From a virus: 30,983 nt of DNA. How positions within the stretch are numbered: position 1 is the stretch's first letter; each line of letters begins with the position of its first letter. The translations under genes and the position numbers were made by a program. Below, one piece after another: positions 12,334 to 19,812 of this stretch. Where the stretch lies: the IMG/VR virus record IMGVR_UViG_3300035698_019560, positions 1 through 30,983 of that record. One strand, given 5' to 3'. The notes beneath the pieces are model-generated. The model did no database searches and had not been told where the DNA came from. It was given only the letters and a program-made list of their open reading frames with translations.

Positions 12334-13848
12334 ATGACGCAAAAACAAAAGTTGGTTACCAACGCAAAACCCAAAGCCAACATTATTCAACCCGATCAAT
12401 TGACTCAATTCACCTTCAATCTCAAGGCATCTGCACGTATGCGTCAGGACCAGATGGAAGGTAAAGACTTCCTTGTTGTTCCGTGCGTGATGTTGACGGA
12501 AGGTGTGCACGCTGGTTCAAACGGTCCTTTGTTCTATCCTTCGGCAGAACTATCCAAGACACCGGAGGTTTGGAACCACAAACCCGTCGTGGTCTATCAT
12601 CCCACGCTTAATGGCACCAGCGTTTCGGCTTGTGACCCTGAGATTCTCACCAGTCAGAAAATTGGGCTGTTGATGAATACGAAATGGGACTCCAGAGGGA
12701 AACGGCTCAAGACGGAATGTTGGTTGGAAGAAGAAAAATCTAATGCGGTTGATGACCGTGTATTGAACGCACTTGATGATGGAACCATGATGGAGGTTTC
12801 CACGGGGCTGTTCTCCGATTATGAGATGGAGGAAGGAGAATGGGATGGAAAACCATTCACGGCAATTGCACGGAATTATCGTCCAGACCATTTGGCGGTT
12901 TTGCCTGATCAAAAGGGTGCGTGCTCGATTGAAGATGGTGCCGGTCTTTTGCGTAATGCCACGGAGGAAGTGGACGGGCATGAGTCCTTGTTGGCGAAAT
13001 CCCTTATGGTGACGTTCAATGAATTGAGCCATTCGGAGATTTGGCAGATGTTGGGTAATATTATTCGGCCCAATGATGAAGACGCATGGGTGACGGAAGT
13101 CTATGATGACTACTTCATCTTTGAAACTCAAGGGAAAACTTGGTATCAAAAATACGGTATCAAGGATGAGGTGGCGATGGTGGAGGGAATGCGGCAGGAA
13201 GCAGAGAAACAGACTCTGTATAAGTTGTCGGATGGTACAGTGATTGGATACAAAACTGAAGGAAAGGAATTGCATACAATGGATATTGAAGCTGTTGTGA
13301 ACGGTCTTATCAGCAATGCTCAGACGCCTTGGTCTGAGGATGATCGGGAGATGCTGATGGGTCTGGGTGAGGAAAAGTTGGGCGCCATCGCAACCAACGC
13401 AGAGCCCAAGCCTGAGCCCAAGCCTAAGGAACCGGAAAAGCAAGCAGTGGAGAACGCTGCGAAGGAAGGTGTGGTAGGATTGGAGCCCAGCCTCACGATA
13501 GTCAACGCTGTTCCCGAACAACCGCAAACGATGAATCAATACATTGCCAATGCTCCTTCGGAAATGCAAGACGTGTTGCGCCATGGTGTTGCGGCCCATG
13601 AACGCGAAAAAGCGGGATTGGTTCAGCAAATCTCTGCGAATTCTCGCAACATGTTTACTCCTGAGCAGCTTCAAGCCAAGGGTATAAATGAGCTTACTGC
13701 ATTGGCAGCGCTGGCAACGGAATCTGCACCGGCACAGACGCTTTCACAGCCGGTGTTTGCGGGAATGGCGGAGACGATTTCGTTGAATTTGGCAACAGTG
13801 GAAGAGCCACTTGTAGTCCCTTCGCTTAATTTTGGCAAAGACGAATAA
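12334..13848 (+). CDS. Prohead protease/scaffold fusion (DUF2213-like)
   Basis: This 504-residue protein starts at ATG 12334, with GGAG about 8 nt upstream. Residues 40-205 fit the DUF2213-like prohead protease. They include TEGVHAGSNGPLFYPS, NHKPVVVYHP (His82, His89), IGLLMNTKWDSRGKRLKTECWLEE, DDGTMMEVSTGLFSD (Ser156) and YRPDHLAVLPDQKGACSIEDG. A middle region (WVTEVYDDYFIFETQGKTWYQKY) accompanies this type. From residue about 365 a PKPEPKPKEPEK linker leads to a scaffold-like C-terminal part ending before SLNFGKDE. The enzyme would cleave capsid and scaffold proteins during head maturation. The exact catalytic pair cannot be set with certainty. The decoration and capsid genes follow directly. 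Confidence 0.82.
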   Translation: MTQKQKLVTNAKPKANIIQPDQLTQFTFNLKASARMRQDQMEGKDFLVVPCVMLTEGVHAGSNGPLFYPSAELSKTPEVWNHKPVVVYHPTLNGTSVSACDPEILTSQKIGLLMNTKWDSRGKRLKTECWLEEEKSNAVDDRVLNALDDGTMMEVSTGLFSDYEMEEGEWDGKPFTAIARNYRPDHLAVLPDQKGACSIEDGAGLLRNATEEVDGHESLLAKSLMVTFNELSHSEIWQMLGNIIRPNDEDAWVTEVYDDYFIFETQGKTWYQKYGIKDEVAMVEGMRQEAEKQTLYKLSDGTVIGYKTEGKELHTMDIEAVVNGLISNAQTPWSEDDREMLMGLGEEKLGAIATNAEPKPEPKPKEPEKQAVENAAKEGVVGLEPSLTIVNAVPEQPQTMNQYIANAPSEMQDVLRHGVAAHEREKAGLVQQISANSRNMFTPEQLQAKGINELTALAALATESAPAQTLSQPVFAGMAETISLNLATVEEPLVVPSLNFGKDE

Positions 13849-13900
13849 ACCAGGAATTCTGAGGGTTTGATGCTCTCAACAAGAGAAAGGAAACAGCGAT

Positions 13901-14347
13901 ATGTCGAGCGAAAACCAAGCCCATCTGATTGGGGATTTTCGGCGTGAGGAAGCCCTTGCTGCCGCTGCAATCACTCCTGGTCATTTGATTGAAGAAACTT
14001 CCGCAGGGAAGTTTCAGGTTCATGCCACTGAGGGTGGTTATGCTGAGCGATTGGTTGCGGAAGCAGATATTCTTCAAGGTAACACGCTCACAACAGCCTA
14101 TGCCGCAGCGGCTCTGGTCAGTGCAAATGTAGAACAACCAGGCAACGAATGCCAGATGTTCCTGAAGGCTGCTGAAAACGTGGCCAAGGGTGCCAAACTG
14201 ATTTCCGCTGGTGATGGAACGCTCATCGCCAACGGTAGTGAGGCTTCGGGAACCACCGTCAGACAAATCGTGGCTATTGCGCGTGAGGCAAAAAATCTTA
14301 GTGCGTCTGGTGCTGTGGCGACGTTGATGCGCGTCCGGCTTGTGTAG
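13901..14347 (+). CDS. Capsid decoration/stabilisation protein (DUF2190-like)
   Basis: This 148-residue protein starts at ATG 13901, with AAAGGAAA upstream. Short, Ala-rich and largely beta, it has EEALAAAAITPGHLIEETSAGKFQV, YAERLVAEADILQGNTLT, FLKAAENVAKGAKLISAGDG and a hydrophobic end (AVATLMRVRLV). The pattern of an opening G-lie-t---g-----at---, then A--N--kGa-l-s--dG, fits capsid decoration or head-fibre-base proteins encoded between protease and major capsid. It would bind the outer capsid surface. Assignment is by pattern and context. Confidence 0.75.
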   Translation: MSSENQAHLIGDFRREEALAAAAITPGHLIEETSAGKFQVHATEGGYAERLVAEADILQGNTLTTAYAAAALVSANVEQPGNECQMFLKAAENVAKGAKLISAGDGTLIANGSEASGTTVRQIVAIAREAKNLSASGAVATLMRVRLV

Positions 14348-14364
14348 TTCTTGGTCGAGTGAAT

Positions 14365-14382
14365 AGGGGCGAAGAAGCCCCT
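14365..14382 (+). other. Stem-loop between decoration and capsid genes
   Basis: AGGGGC (14365-14370) and GCCCCT (14377-14382) pair perfectly around GAAGAA. No T run follows. It sits just upstream of the capsid ribosome binding site, where such stems can set relative expression or protect the downstream mRNA. Confidence 0.55.
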
Positions 14383-14405
14383 CAATGGAAGAAAGGAAAA
14401 TTGAG

Positions 14406-15476
14406 ATGGATTGTATTTTCAACGGCCAAGCCAACGGAAACGTAGCCAGTGTTCTGATGGCCAACGGCATGAGTGCGAACGCACTGCGTCCATGGATTGG
14501 GGATGATGGCCGACATTACATCACCACGATGGGCGCCAACGGCAAACCTAAGGCTGTGCCTACGGCAAACGCCACCGCAACTCTTCGGAAAGACGATTGG
14601 AAGTTGCTGGACACAGCTGTACGCAAGGCGGCAAAACCCCGTTTGAAAGCGGTGGCCGATTTGCGCGGAGCAGGATTGTCTCTGGGCATTCCCAATGGGA
14701 TGAGCAAGACGGTCCTTGAATCCGAAACTCAAAGCGACATTTCGGATGCCATCGTGAGTATGGATGGTCTTCGCCAATCCGTAGGTGATCGGCCTTTGTT
14801 TGAACTCGGCAGCATTCCGCTCCCGATCATTCACAAGGGATTCGATTTCAGTCTGCGTCAGGTGATGGTTTCGCGCAACGGTGGTTCTCCTCTGGATACC
14901 ACTACGGCGGAACTGGCTGGGCGGAATGTTGCTGAGACGGCGGAGAAGCTGCTCCTTGGCACCTACGGAACGTATGTGTTTGGCGGTGGTACTCTTTATG
15001 GGTACACAAACTACACGCACCGTCTGACCAAGACGATGACGGCTCCCACGGCATCTGGTTGGACGGCTGCATCAGCTGTCAGCGAAGTCTTGGCGATGCG
15101 TCATCAAGCCCAGGTAGCCAACCACTTTGGTCCGTACATGCTGTACTGCTCCAATGCGTGGGACACCTACTTGGATGATGATTATTCCAGTTCCAAGGGT
15201 GACAATACGCTCCGTGACCGTCTCAAGGCCATTGACGGTATTCAGGATTGTCGTACCCTTGACTACCTGGACACAGCGGGAACTAGTTTCGTGATGCTCC
15301 TGGTCCAGATGACAACTGACGTTGTGCGGGAAGTCATCGGAATGGATATCACGACGGTTCAGTGGGAAACCCGTGGTGGAATGCAGCTCAACTTCAAGGT
15401 GATGGCGATTATGGTTCCTCAACTCCGTGCTGATCAAAGCAACAATACGGGGATTGTTCACGGCACCACGGCGTAG
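14406..15476 (+). CDS. Major capsid protein (HK97 fold, encapsulin-like)
   Basis: This 356-residue protein starts at ATG 14406, with AAAGGAAAA about 6 nt upstream; an ATG at 14385 has no site. Sequences typical of encapsulin-like HK97-fold capsids are DRPLFELGSIPLPIIHKGFDFSLRQ, DTTTAELAGRNVAETAEKLLLGTYG (E-loop/spine region), GTLYGYTNYTHRLT, LAMRHQAQVANHFGPYMLYC, and GMDITTVQWETRGGMQLNFKVMAIMVPQLR near the end. It forms the shell of the head. No separate scaffold gene is seen, agreeing with the C-terminal part of the protease serving as scaffold. Followed by the strong hairpin at 15506-15537. Confidence 0.87.
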   Translation: MDCIFNGQANGNVASVLMANGMSANALRPWIGDDGRHYITTMGANGKPKAVPTANATATLRKDDWKLLDTAVRKAAKPRLKAVADLRGAGLSLGIPNGMSKTVLESETQSDISDAIVSMDGLRQSVGDRPLFELGSIPLPIIHKGFDFSLRQVMVSRNGGSPLDTTTAELAGRNVAETAEKLLLGTYGTYVFGGGTLYGYTNYTHRLTKTMTAPTASGWTAASAVSEVLAMRHQAQVANHFGPYMLYCSNAWDTYLDDDYSSSKGDNTLRDRLKAIDGIQDCRTLDYLDTAGTSFVMLLVQMTTDVVREVIGMDITTVQWETRGGMQLNFKVMAIMVPQLRADQSNNTGIVHGTTA

Positions 15477-15490
15477 AATAATGTTTTCTT

Positions 15491-15537
15491 CTCCCCAAGG
15501 TGGTGGGGGAGTCCTTGTGTCGGGTCAAGGACTCCCC
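15491..15537 (+). other. Two mutually exclusive hairpins after the capsid gene
   Basis: GGGGAGTCCTTG (15506-15517) pairs perfectly with CAAGGACTCCCC (15526-15537) around TGTCGGGT. The earlier CTCCCC (15491-15496) can also pair with GGGGAG (15506-15511), opening the first. No T run follows the main stem (TACTTTGG). The pair could work as a regulatory switch, a processing or retroregulation site, or a weak terminator that lowers expression of downstream genes relative to capsid. Confidence 0.6.
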
Positions 15538-15585
15538 TACTTTGGCTGGAAAATTGAACCAAACAAACAGGAAGGAAATAGAAAA

Positions 15586-16050
15586 ATGTATTTCAAATTG
15601 AATCCGAAAGCCGGAAGTCACGCAGAAACGCTGGCCGATGGAAGAATCCGAATCTACAAGACTGAAGACAATGAGATTATTGATTCGGAATTGAATCTGG
15701 TGGTGGCCTTTCCAAACAAGTTCACGGAAGTCGAAATCCCTGAAGTAGTTCGGCCCAAGAAAAAGGCAGCTCCCAAGAAACAGACCAAAGAAAAGCCTAC
15801 TTCTGCCAAAAAGAAGGCCACCACTCAGGTTGTGTCCACGGAAGAAATGAAAGATGATGACGTGGTGTCTCCGTTGGGGAAGGATATGACTCATCGTTTT
15901 CCACAGGCAGTGGAAAATGAATTTCAGGTCTTCCAGGATGGCGGAGCGTTTTACATAGTGGAGATGGATGATCCAGACACTCCCCTTCACGACACGCCTT
16001 TGAAACGCAATGATGTCCAACCGTTCATTGAGAATTATTTGAAGGGATAG
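15586..16050 (+). CDS. Hypothetical protein downstream of capsid
   Basis: This 154-residue protein starts at ATG 15586, with GGAAGGAAA upstream; the open frame extends upstream across the hairpin but without a site. The N-terminus (MYFKLNPKAGSHAETLADG, RIYKTEDNEIIDSELNL) looks beta-rich and is followed by a long Lys/Pro/Ala-rich linker (about residues 57-82). The C-terminal half is acidic with QVFQDGGAFYIVEMDDPDTP. Proteins of this layout, two small domains joined by a basic linker, follow the capsid gene in other phages, but I cannot name a function. Confidence 0.7.
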   Translation: MYFKLNPKAGSHAETLADGRIRIYKTEDNEIIDSELNLVVAFPNKFTEVEIPEVVRPKKKAAPKKQTKEKPTSAKKKATTQVVSTEEMKDDDVVSPLGKDMTHRFPQAVENEFQVFQDGGAFYIVEMDDPDTPLHDTPLKRNDVQPFIENYLKG

Positions 16051-16053
16051 TCC

Positions 16054-16704
16054 ATGAAGAATTGGACGCCCAAAGCCATCTGGAATAGCAAACCGTGTTA
16101 CATTATCGGTGGTGGCCCTTCTCTGGAAAGTTTCCCCTGGGAAGTTTTGCGAGAGAGAAAAACCATTGGGTGTAATGCGGCGTGTTATCTTGGTGCGGCT
16201 GTGGCGTCTGTTCTCGTTTTTGGAGATGCCAAATTTCTTCCACAACATCGGCGTGGCGTGGAAGAATATGAGCGCCAGGGTGGTTGGGTTGTTTCTTCCG
16301 CGGCAGCCTTCCGTGATAAACGGCCACCCTGGCTCAAATTTATTCCTCGGCAGTTGAAGGGCCTGGGCATGACGGCTTTGGGGTGGAATGGGAACACGGG
16401 TTCTCTTGCCATCAACTTGGCGTGTTTGTTTGGTGCAAATCCTATCTATTTGTTGGGATTTGATATGCAGCCGTCAGGAGGACAGGGGAATTTCCACAAG
16501 GCTTACGGCACGGGAAATCTCCGTGATGCGTCATATACTCGTTTCAAAAAAGGAATGGTTGATATCAATAAGGATTTGGGTAAACTCTTTCCCGATCAAC
16601 GGGTGATTAATCTGGAAGACGATACCAGTACATTGGTTGTTTTCCCGAAGGAAAGTTTGAGGGGTCATTTCAATCTAGGAAGGGAAATTCATGATGAGAA
16701 ATAA
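16054..16704 (+). CDS. DUF115 (MptE-like) family protein
   Basis: This 216-residue protein is a second copy of the DUF115 family in the window. YIIGGGPSLESFPWE (16-30) and GANPIYLLGFDM (128-139) align with VIVGGGPSL and GANPIYMLGFDM of the fusion gene at 6650-7966. The central part (RKTIGCNAACYLG, VASVLVFGDAKFL) is the expected Rossmann-like core. There is no glycosyltransferase domain here. Members occur in flagellin glycosylation loci and as a pterin pyrophosphokinase in archaea; neither activity can be assigned here. Start has AAGGGA upstream, 3 bp after the previous stop. Overlaps the next gene by 14 nt. Confidence 0.78.
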   Translation: MKNWTPKAIWNSKPCYIIGGGPSLESFPWEVLRERKTIGCNAACYLGAAVASVLVFGDAKFLPQHRRGVEEYERQGGWVVSSAAAFRDKRPPWLKFIPRQLKGLGMTALGWNGNTGSLAINLACLFGANPIYLLGFDMQPSGGQGNFHKAYGTGNLRDASYTRFKKGMVDINKDLGKLFPDQRVINLEDDTSTLVVFPKESLRGHFNLGREIHDEK

Positions 16705-17113
16705 CAAGTTCAAGGTGGTTGGAATTCTTTTGATTGTAGGCATTGGTGCGGCATTGTTTTTCTTGCCGTCTTTCCCTCAAGAAGAACGGGTGTGGAATTT
16801 CCTCAATTCGCCCATCGGGATTTCCACAGTGCTGTTCGCGTTGTCCTCTATCATGGGCAAAATCTTCCTGTGGAAACCGCAGTGGAAGAAATATGTGGAT
16901 GAGTACAAACCGCTGCTTCTTTCCACTATTAAACGCGTGGAAAAAGAAATTCCTGACGATATGCCAGAAGCCGGTCCCGCTCGATTGGATAGGGCCTTGC
17001 GGTATATTCTTCGCGTGAATGCACAACTCAATCCTGAAGCCTTGAAACAGGCTGTTACCATCGTCCACGCAGAAGCGGAAACGAATCAGAATCTGAAAAC
17101 CAAAAGGAAATAG
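16691..17113 (+). CDS. Small membrane protein (holin-like architecture)
   Basis: This 140-residue protein has two predicted membrane segments: about 8-27 (VVGILLIVGIGAALFFLPS) and about 42-59 (IGISTVLFALSSIMGKIFL). An amphipathic cytoplasmic-type tail follows (WKKYVDEYKPLLLSTIKRVEKEIPD, LNPEALKQAVTIVHAEAE). Length, two hairpin membrane spans and charged helical tail resemble holins of the LLH or similar types, but no lysis enzyme is adjacent. It could equally be a structural or exclusion membrane protein. The start at 16691 is in the preceding gene, with AGGAAGGG upstream; ATG 16694 is an alternative. Confidence 0.65.
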   Translation: MMRNNKFKVVGILLIVGIGAALFFLPSFPQEERVWNFLNSPIGISTVLFALSSIMGKIFLWKPQWKKYVDEYKPLLLSTIKRVEKEIPDDMPEAGPARLDRALRYILRVNAQLNPEALKQAVTIVHAEAETNQNLKTKRK

Positions 17114-17117
17114 CACA

Positions 17118-17522
17118 ATGGCCCGTACCACGGATGATTTGGTTGGTGGCGTTGTTGAAGTTGATGTTTCTATCACTTTGACTCCTTTCATTACTATTGC
17201 CAATGAATTGGTGACGGAATTGTGTTTAGATTCCGAGTATACCGATGCTCGTTTGGCTTTGATCGAAACGTGGTTGGCGGCCCATTTTTATTTGATGAGA
17301 GACCAGGCTGTGGATGCTGAAAAAGCTGGAAGTGTGTCGGTGAAATACCAATACAAAATTGGTATGATGCTGCACCAAACCAAACAAGGCCAAACGGCTT
17401 TGGTATTGGATACAGCTGGAGATCTTGCGGCGTTGAGCAAACAGTTAGAAGAGGGTGAAGTATCAGGCGTGTCCATAGGTTGGTTGGGGGAAGATTATGA
17501 TACGGAAGAAGAGGGTGATTGA
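17118..17522 (+). CDS. Head-tail connector/adaptor protein (gp6-like)
   Basis: This 134-residue protein has the helical connector pattern of HK97 gp6-type adaptors: TPFITIANELVTELC, YTDARLALIETWLAAHFYLMRDQA, GSVSVKYQYKIGMMLHQTKQGQTAL and LVLDTAGDLAALSKQ. Such proteins form the ring below the portal. Start has AAAGGAAAT upstream; the stop overlaps the following ATG (TGATG). Followed by head-closure and gp10-like proteins in the expected order, with one small membrane protein in between. Confidence 0.75.
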   Translation: MARTTDDLVGGVVEVDVSITLTPFITIANELVTELCLDSEYTDARLALIETWLAAHFYLMRDQAVDAEKAGSVSVKYQYKIGMMLHQTKQGQTALVLDTAGDLAALSKQLEEGEVSGVSIGWLGEDYDTEEEGD

Positions 17523-17869
17523 TGGAACAGCTTGACGAAACGCTTTCCATGGAAAACGGCATGGTCTTGACTCCCCACGAGCACAAACTAGCAGCGGTGA
17601 TAGTTGAAGCAGTCTCTTCCAAATTCAAAGAAGAGGGACACCAATGCGTTATGACACCGGAAAAACTCAAAGAGTTGCAGGAAAAAGTACCCTTCCACGT
17701 TGACGAAGAGCAGCATTATAATCAGTATAAACGCGTGACTCGATTGATGGATATGGTAGATGAGGCTTCGGGTCTTGCGCGCAAGGTTTTGGTGCTGGCG
17801 GTGGTGGGTGGTTTGTTAGGGGCTTTGGTTGTTGGAATGGTTCTCAAAATCAGGACGTTCACCTTGTAA
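17522..17869 (+). CDS. Small protein with C-terminal membrane segment
   Basis: This 115-residue protein starts at ATG 17522, overlapping the previous stop, with GAGGG upstream. The first about 85 residues are soluble and charged (TPHEHKLAAVIVEAVSSKFKEEG, TPEKLKELQEKVP, YNQYKRVTRLMDMVDEASG). A single hydrophobic helix follows (KVLVLAVVGGLLGALVVGMVLKI), and the protein ends six residues later. This single-span, tail-anchored layout is unusual among neck genes. With the two-span protein at 16691 it might form an exclusion or lysis pair, but nothing in the sequence proves that. Stop overlaps the next start (TAATG). Confidence 0.65.
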   Translation: MEQLDETLSMENGMVLTPHEHKLAAVIVEAVSSKFKEEGHQCVMTPEKLKELQEKVPFHVDEEQHYNQYKRVTRLMDMVDEASGLARKVLVLAVVGGLLGALVVGMVLKIRTFTL

Positions 17870-18231
17870 TGGTAGCTGCTACGGATAATCTTTCTACGGC
17901 CAAGCGTTTTATGAAGCAGTTGGCTGTACGGTGGCCTGTAACAGGCACTGATACCTATGGCCAACCTTCCTATGGTTCGCCTGAGGAAATCGATTGTAGG
18001 TGGGAAGACGTGGTGGAGGAATTCCTCAACGAGAACGGAGATAAAGAATTATCCCGGTCCAAGCTGATTGTTGATCGAGATATGAACTATGGTGATAAGT
18101 TGATGTTGGGTGAATTAGACTCAACGGTGGAGGATGATCCAGACGATAATGACGATGTTTGGATGGTGCGCTCCCGCTCCAAGATTCCCAATGGGCGAGG
18201 AAACAAATTCTTACGTGGGGTGCTCCTATGA
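17869..18231 (+). CDS. Head-closure (stopper) protein
   Basis: This 120-residue protein has features of head-closure proteins: FMKQLAVRWPVTGTDTYGQPSYGSPEEIDCRWED (beta-rich with conserved W-P-D-yG-P and C-W), ELSRSKLIVDRDMNYGDKLMLGELD and a C-terminal strand (VWMVRSRSKIPN). Such a protein closes the neck below the connector. Start and stop are both overlapped by neighbours (TAATG and ATGA), which suggests translational coupling. Assignment relies on position and pattern. Confidence 0.68.
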   Translation: MVAATDNLSTAKRFMKQLAVRWPVTGTDTYGQPSYGSPEEIDCRWEDVVEEFLNENGDKELSRSKLIVDRDMNYGDKLMLGELDSTVEDDPDDNDDVWMVRSRSKIPNGRGNKFLRGVLL

Positions 18232-18587
18232 TAATTACCAAAGTCATAGGTGCAGAAGAAATTAAAAACCGTTTGAAATTGGCCGAAAAAAAGACCGGTG
18301 TTCATGTGCGTCGTAATTTGATTCGTGCGGGATTGTTCCTTCAACGAGAGAGTCAAAAGGTGGTCCCGATTGATACCGCCAATCTCAAAAGTTCAGCCGG
18401 AACAAGAGCGTTTGGTTACGGACATCATACTGAAGTAGTGGTCTTTTACACGGCGGAGTATGCAGTGTATGTCCACGAACGAATAGACCTTCACCATGGT
18501 GAAGGGAAGATGGCAAAATTCTTGGAAACGCCCATGCGGTTTTTTCGTAAAGAAATCTTGGCGACTATAGCAGGGAAAAGAGGATGA
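18228..18587 (+). CDS. HK97 gp10-like neck/tail-completion protein
   Basis: This 119-residue protein starts at ATG 18228, overlapping the previous stop; the frame is open upstream but inside the previous gene. The gp10 family pattern is clear: an N-terminal helix, RRNLIRAGLFLQRESQKVVPIDTANLKSSAGTRAFG with VPIDT-LKSS, then EVVVFYTAEYAVYVHERI and MAKFLETPMRFFRKEI. It belongs at the head-tail interface between closure protein and tail terminator. Strong by family pattern. Confidence 0.82.
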   Translation: MIITKVIGAEEIKNRLKLAEKKTGVHVRRNLIRAGLFLQRESQKVVPIDTANLKSSAGTRAFGYGHHTEVVVFYTAEYAVYVHERIDLHHGEGKMAKFLETPMRFFRKEILATIAGKRG

Positions 18588-19018
18588 ACGATTCTCCAGC
18601 AGAGATTATCCAGGCTCATTTGGTTGCTGAAGACGTCTTGAATACGCCTGGTGATGATGATGTTGTTTGGCCTGGTTATATTGGAGCGTTGTCGGATGGT
18701 GAAGTGCCGGATAATGCTGTTGGCGTTTTTGATTCGGCTCCTGTTAAAGACGGGAGATTAATGACAGGGACTACAATTCTTCATCATGGAATTCAAGTGC
18801 TACTCCGCGCCAAGGATTACAATGCGGGGTTCATGAAAGCCAGTGCAATTTTTGATGAGTTGGAAAGCGTAGATGGCGATGAGGTAATAATAGACAGCAT
18901 CACATATACGTTGAATAACGTGAGCCCAACTTCAGGGATTGTCTCCTTGGGGATGGAAAAAGAGAATACAAAACGGCGATGGATGTTCAGTTTGAATTTC
19001 CAAGTCACAATTCAATAG
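18584..19018 (+). CDS. Tail terminator protein
   Basis: This 144-residue protein overlaps the previous stop (ATGA). Residues about 60-143 show the phage minor capsid/tail terminator pattern: HGIQVLLRAKDYNAGFMKASAIFDELESVDGDEV, TYTLNNVSPTSGIVSLGMEKENTKRRWMFSLNFQV, ending in the beta strand that closes the fold. It caps the tail tube on the head side and stops tube growth. Followed by the tube gene. Confidence 0.78.
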   Translation: MNDSPAEIIQAHLVAEDVLNTPGDDDVVWPGYIGALSDGEVPDNAVGVFDSAPVKDGRLMTGTTILHHGIQVLLRAKDYNAGFMKASAIFDELESVDGDEVIIDSITYTLNNVSPTSGIVSLGMEKENTKRRWMFSLNFQVTIQ

Positions 19019-19033
19019 GAAAGGAATAGAATC

Positions 19034-19456
19034 ATGGCAAGAATGGATGATGGTTTTGCAACACTGATCTCCTTCGCTGAAGACTCCGATGTTCAGATGT
19101 GGGAGAAAGAAATTACGCCTCCTGGTGTTGAGGGTGGTGGCGAAAATGACACGACCACGATGCAGAACACGAACTGGCGAACCAAGGCACCGAAGAAACT
19201 CAAGTCGCTGACTGAATCTTCGTTGACGGTGGCGTATGATCCAGCGGTGTTTGATGAAATCGTGGCGATGGTCAACACCAATCAGCAAATCACGATTACG
19301 TTCCCGGATGACTCCACATTAGTGTTCTGGGGTTGGATTGATGGATTCACACCTAATCCGATAGTGGAAGGTGAGCAGCCCACGGCCCTAGTCAAAATCA
19401 TTCCGTCCAATCAGAATGCTTCTCTTGTGGAAACTGCACCTGTACACGCTGCGTAG
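19034..19456 (+). CDS. Tail tube (major tail) protein
   Basis: This 140-residue protein starts at an ATG with AGGAAAGGAA upstream. It is beta-rich: GFATLISFAEDSDVQMWEKEITPPGVEGGG, NWRTKAPKKLKSLTESSLTVAYDP, VNTNQQITITFPDDSTLVFWGWIDGFTPNP, TALVKIIPSN. The -TPPG-ggg- start and the late beta strands fit tail tube proteins of siphoviruses. It is not followed by a sheath gene, consistent with a non-contractile tail. Followed by chaperones and tape measure, as usual. Confidence 0.8.
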   Translation: MARMDDGFATLISFAEDSDVQMWEKEITPPGVEGGGENDTTTMQNTNWRTKAPKKLKSLTESSLTVAYDPAVFDEIVAMVNTNQQITITFPDDSTLVFWGWIDGFTPNPIVEGEQPTALVKIIPSNQNASLVETAPVHAA

Positions 19457-19509
19457 AATATAGGCGTTGAAAGAATCCAAATTTCTTTGGCTGGAAAGGA
19501 AACAGAAAA

Positions 19510-19812
19510 ATGAGTGACGAAATCAGAATCACATTACAGCGCCAGGAAGTGTCGGTGGTATTGGAAGATGAAAACGGCATGGAAAAGCTGTGGAAGTTGC
19601 GCGAATTGAATGGCAAGGAACGTAACAAGTATCTCAACCAAATGACTGCGCGGATGAAAATGGGTCACAACGGGAAGGTGGTTGGAATCAAGTCATTTGA
19701 CGGATTTCAGGCTGATCTTTTGTCCCGCTGTCTTTTGGATGAGAATAATGATAAGGTGTCGGCGGATGCCATTGAGGAAATACCGGCATCTGGTCAATCT
19801 CTCCTTTTTTGA
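19510..19812 (+). CDS. Tail assembly chaperone G, zero frame
   Basis: This 100-residue protein starts at an ATG with AAAGGAAA upstream. It is G-like: EIRITLQRQEVSVVLEDENG, KLWKLRELNGKERNKYLNQMTARMKM, ADLLSRCLLDENN, EEIPASGQSLLF. It keeps the tape measure soluble and recruits tube subunits in tail assembly. The frame stops at TGA 19810-19812, directly after CTCCTTTTTT. In the +1 phase the text continues naturally as FFEKAQEMSGLDLDDDDEED, to a stop at 19877. So the full G protein seems to need a frame change in the T6 run. Confidence 0.8.
   Translation: MSDEIRITLQRQEVSVVLEDENGMEKLWKLRELNGKERNKYLNQMTARMKMGHNGKVVGIKSFDGFQADLLSRCLLDENNDKVSADAIEEIPASGQSLLF

Noticed and set aside
12550-13674. Minus-strand frame of 374 codons
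   Set aside because: Opposite the protease/scaffold gene, with no start signal; a shadow of codon bias on the coding strand.
19464-19490. Terminator at CCAAATTTCTTTGG before the chaperone gene
   Set aside because: Only a 5-bp weak stem without T run.
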